This document shows, in pieces, positions 62,064 through 64,000 of a DNA stretch of 64,000 nucleotides. Under the pieces are notes generated by a model. That model saw only the letters and a list, made by a program, of their open reading frames with translations. It was not told the DNA's origin and searched no databases. The stretch is from contig JABCZF010000011.1 in assembly GCA_013289825.1 (NCBI GenBank), positions 59,139 through 123,138 on the forward strand, written 5' to 3'. The DNA comes from Acidobacteriota bacterium. GTDB lineage: Bacteria; Acidobacteriota; Terriglobia; Acidiferrales; UBA7541. Each line of letters begins with the position of its first letter. The first letter of the stretch is position 1. A program made the position numbers and the translations under genes.

Positions 62064-64000
62064 TCACTCGAACCTCAATTGGTGCACGAGGCCGTTGAGA
62101 TACGGAAGCTTGAGCATGGTCATGTGATTACCGGAGGCGTAAACATAGGTTAGATTGGGCGCTAACCGCCTCCATCCCCTCGTGATCTGCTCGCGGTTTC
62201 TTCGGTTTTCATCTTGGTCTAGTTTTTCATCATCTGCAAGTACTAGTTGCACCCGCCCTTGATAGGGCCGATCAGGTGTATAGTGGGTGCGCAATGCCAT
62301 GGCAAAAGTACGTAATGGGCCACGCAATAGATTGGGCTGCGAGCGGCGAGGCAAGAGACCCTCTCTCACTAATCGACTATGCAGAAGGGCTATTTGTGCG
62401 GCTTCATCACGTGAATCGAGGTCGCTTTTCCGGATGTCTAGTCGATGCCCGACAATTTCCTCGTAGGTATCAATTAGCTTCATCATTGCCTCGGTGCGGC
62501 TGTACTCGCGGATTAGGGAGAGTCGATTGTCGGGCGCATTGCTGTCGAGAATGACAAGCGTTGCAACATGACGCCCTTTATCAAGTAATTGTTGGGCCAT
62601 ATCAAATGCGACCCAGCCACCAAAAGAGTGACCTAATAAGTGAATTGGACCTTTCGGGTGTATTTCCTCGATTGCACGAAGATAGAATTCCGATGCAGCT
62701 GAGACTGTTGAATGCGGAACAAGTAGTCCATCCAAACCACGTGGCTGAAGACCATAAATCGGCCCAGGGTTGTCCAGACAGGTGGCCAGTTGAATGAAGC
62801 TGGTCACATTATCGCCCGCCCCAGGAATACAGAAAATTGGAGTTTCGGTTTTGTTTCGTCCGCTTTGGAGTCGGAACAGCGAGGAGTGGCTTTGCTCGGG
62901 AAATTTCGTCGAGTCTGCGGTTGCTCCGCGGATTGCCCGCGACAGTGTTTGGCCAAGCACTTCAACATTCGGCTTTCGCATCATCGAGTGGTGTGTTCCT
63001 ACAATCTGAATCATGCGCAGTTGATCTCGAGGCACAACGGCCTTCCACCCGAGAGTCGAGTTGATAGTAGGGTTCTCTTGGGCCGCAAAGAGATGCACAG
63101 AAATGGGAATTCGTTGCGCGGAGTATAGCGCTCTTGCCGAGCCAATAGCGTGCAACCGAACGATCCAGCGCCGGATTTGCGCACATGTGAATCCGATGAA
63201 GCGTTCGGGCATAAGTGACAATTGTTGACATTGATGTACAAGGTCTTCAAATGCCATCTTCGCTGAAATTAATCTTATGGCGCCAATTGTCGCCTGCAGC
63301 TCTTCATCCCCATTTGTCGCGTATTCGATGCAGCGCAATAGCTCTTCCTTGTCGTCAAAGGCGACTGTGGGCGTTTGGGGCAAATCACTTATACCAGGAA
63401 GATAATAAGTATCGATTAATCCGAGAAATTCAACTCCTTGATCGGCGCCGATAAGTTGTGTTGCTATTTCATAAGCTAAAAGGCCTCCAAAGGACCAGCC
63501 GGCAATGCGGTACGGGCCGGTCGGCTGTATTGAGCGAATCATCTGCACCATTCGGGTTGCCATTCCTTCAATGGTGCGCAATGGAGCTTCATGCGTTGGC
63601 TTCGCATGCAAGCCGTATATCGGAATTTCTTCGTCAATGTGGGGAGTAAGCACTTGGAGGTAACTCAATTCACCGGAACCTTCGTGCGCTAAGAAGAGGG
63701 GGCGCTCCGTTCCGCCTTTTCTCATGAGTATTGCGTCGTCCGCCGAAGACAGCCTGCCTTGCAATCCAAACTTTGTCGCAATAGATTCGATGGTTGGGTG
63801 TGTAAACAGATCTTCTATCAAGATATAAATTCCCATTTGTTCAAGCAAGGCAGCCACGCGCACGGCGAGCAGCGAGTGCCCCCCGAGTTCGAAGAAGTTA
63901 TCGTGTCGGCCGACTCGGTCAAGCTTGAGGACCTCGGCCCAGATGGCAGCCAGCGTAGTCTCGATCTCACCCAGCGGAGCTTCGTAGCCGCGGGTGGCAT
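62064..64000 (-). CDS. NRPS C-terminal end: carrier domain and two tandem thioesterases (5' part outside window)
   Basis: Reverse strand, open to the window edge (645 codons). It begins with the end of an adenylation domain and a peptidyl carrier domain (DNFFELGGHSLLAVR; the phosphopantetheine Ser codon is near 63875), then two type I thioesterases. TE1 has the Ser in RIAGWSFGGLLAYE (63492-63494), Asp in LIDTYYLP and His in VGTHHSMMR. TE2 has the Ser in LLGHSFGGWVAF (~62627), Asp in VILDSNAPD and His in ASGNHMTML. The pair should release or cyclise the peptide. Tandem terminal TEs are known in lipopeptide NRPSs such as arthrofactin. The product is unknown. Confidence 0.93.
   Translation of the reverse strand, partial: ATRGYEAPLGEIETTLAAIWAEVLKLDRVGRHDNFFELGGHSLLAVRVAALLEQMGIYILIEDLFTHPTIESIATKFGLQGRLSSADDAILMRKGGTERPLFLAHEGSGELSYLQVLTPHIDEEIPIYGLHAKPTHEAPLRTIEGMATRMVQMIRSIQPTGPYRIAGWSFGGLLAYEIATQLIGADQGVEFLGLIDTYYLPGISDLPQTPTVAFDDKEELLRCIEYATNGDEELQATIGAIRLISAKMAFEDLVHQCQQLSLMPERFIGFTCAQIRRWIVRLHAIGSARALYSAQRIPISVHLFAAQENPTINSTLGWKAVVPRDQLRMIQIVGTHHSMMRKPNVEVLGQTLSRAIRGATADSTKFPEQSHSSLFRLQSGRNKTETPIFCIPGAGDNVTSFIQLATCLDNPGPIYGLQPRGLDGLLVPHSTVSAASEFYLRAIEEIHPKGPIHLLGHSFGGWVAFDMAQQLLDKGRHVATLVILDSNAPDNRLSLIREYSRTEAMMKLIDTYEEIVGHRLDIRKSDLDSRDEAAQIALLHSRLVREGLLPRRSQPNLLRGPLRTFAMALRTHYTPDRPYQGRVQLVLADDEKLDQDENRRNREQITRGWRRLAPNLTYVYASGNHMTMLKLPYLNGLVHQLRFE

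Overview
The window looks like a chromosomal segment of a soil Acidobacteriota (Terriglobia-like) bacterium. The signs are three large TonB-dependent receptors with an N-terminal carboxypeptidase-regulatory-like domain, GC-rich coding with frequent GTG/TTG starts, and many conserved hypotheticals of the kind met in that phylum. No marker gene such as 16S rRNA is present, so the phylum call is inference.

Positions 1-47,800 are mostly ordinary chromosome. From the left: the 5' part of a fused alpha/beta 2-oxoacid dehydrogenase E1; a Cys/His/Met-rich secreted protein followed by a TonB receptor; a fluoride riboswitch with crcB and a DUF190 gene; an MFS transporter; a lipase-maturation-factor protein; an mrfA-mrfB-like helicase/exonuclease pair; a secreted HExxH protein; an XRE regulator with an operator-like inverted repeat; a small secreted proline-repeat peptide; a hybrid histidine kinase divergent from an HD-GYP response regulator; two more TonB receptors around a secreted TPR protein; two PLP aminotransferases; a cytochrome-oxidase subunit III/subunit I-like pair; a DMT exporter; an OsmC-family gene with an in-frame TGA; a dienelactone hydrolase; an SMP-30 protein; an amidohydrolase; and a beta-lactamase-fold protein without its catalytic serine.

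Positions 47,800-51,700 are accessory: several small Cys-rich (zinc-ribbon-like) proteins, a PilZ protein, a second XRE regulator and a tRNA-Leu(GAG). Beyond the tRNA (52,100-58,200) lies a graveyard of mobile DNA: a truncated transposase, an IS91-type remnant, an IS4-type transposase split by a 2.5-kb serine-recombinase element, a truncated IS1634-type transposase and the 3' end of a group II intron. The right end (58,650-64,000) is the border of a nonribosomal peptide cluster: a phosphopantetheinyl transferase, an ABC exporter, IS66 scars, and the 3' end of an NRPS gene with a carrier domain and two tandem thioesterases.

The items most worth following up are (1) the OsmC-family gene whose TGA stands where the family's redox cysteine is expected, with a hairpin at bacterial SECIS distance, a candidate selenoprotein; (2) a haem-copper-oxidase subunit I homologue that keeps its haem ligands but has Gln in place of two of three CuB histidines, paired with subunit III but no subunit II; (3) the serine-recombinase element whose removal restores the reading frame of its IS4 host; and (4) the NRPS border locus.
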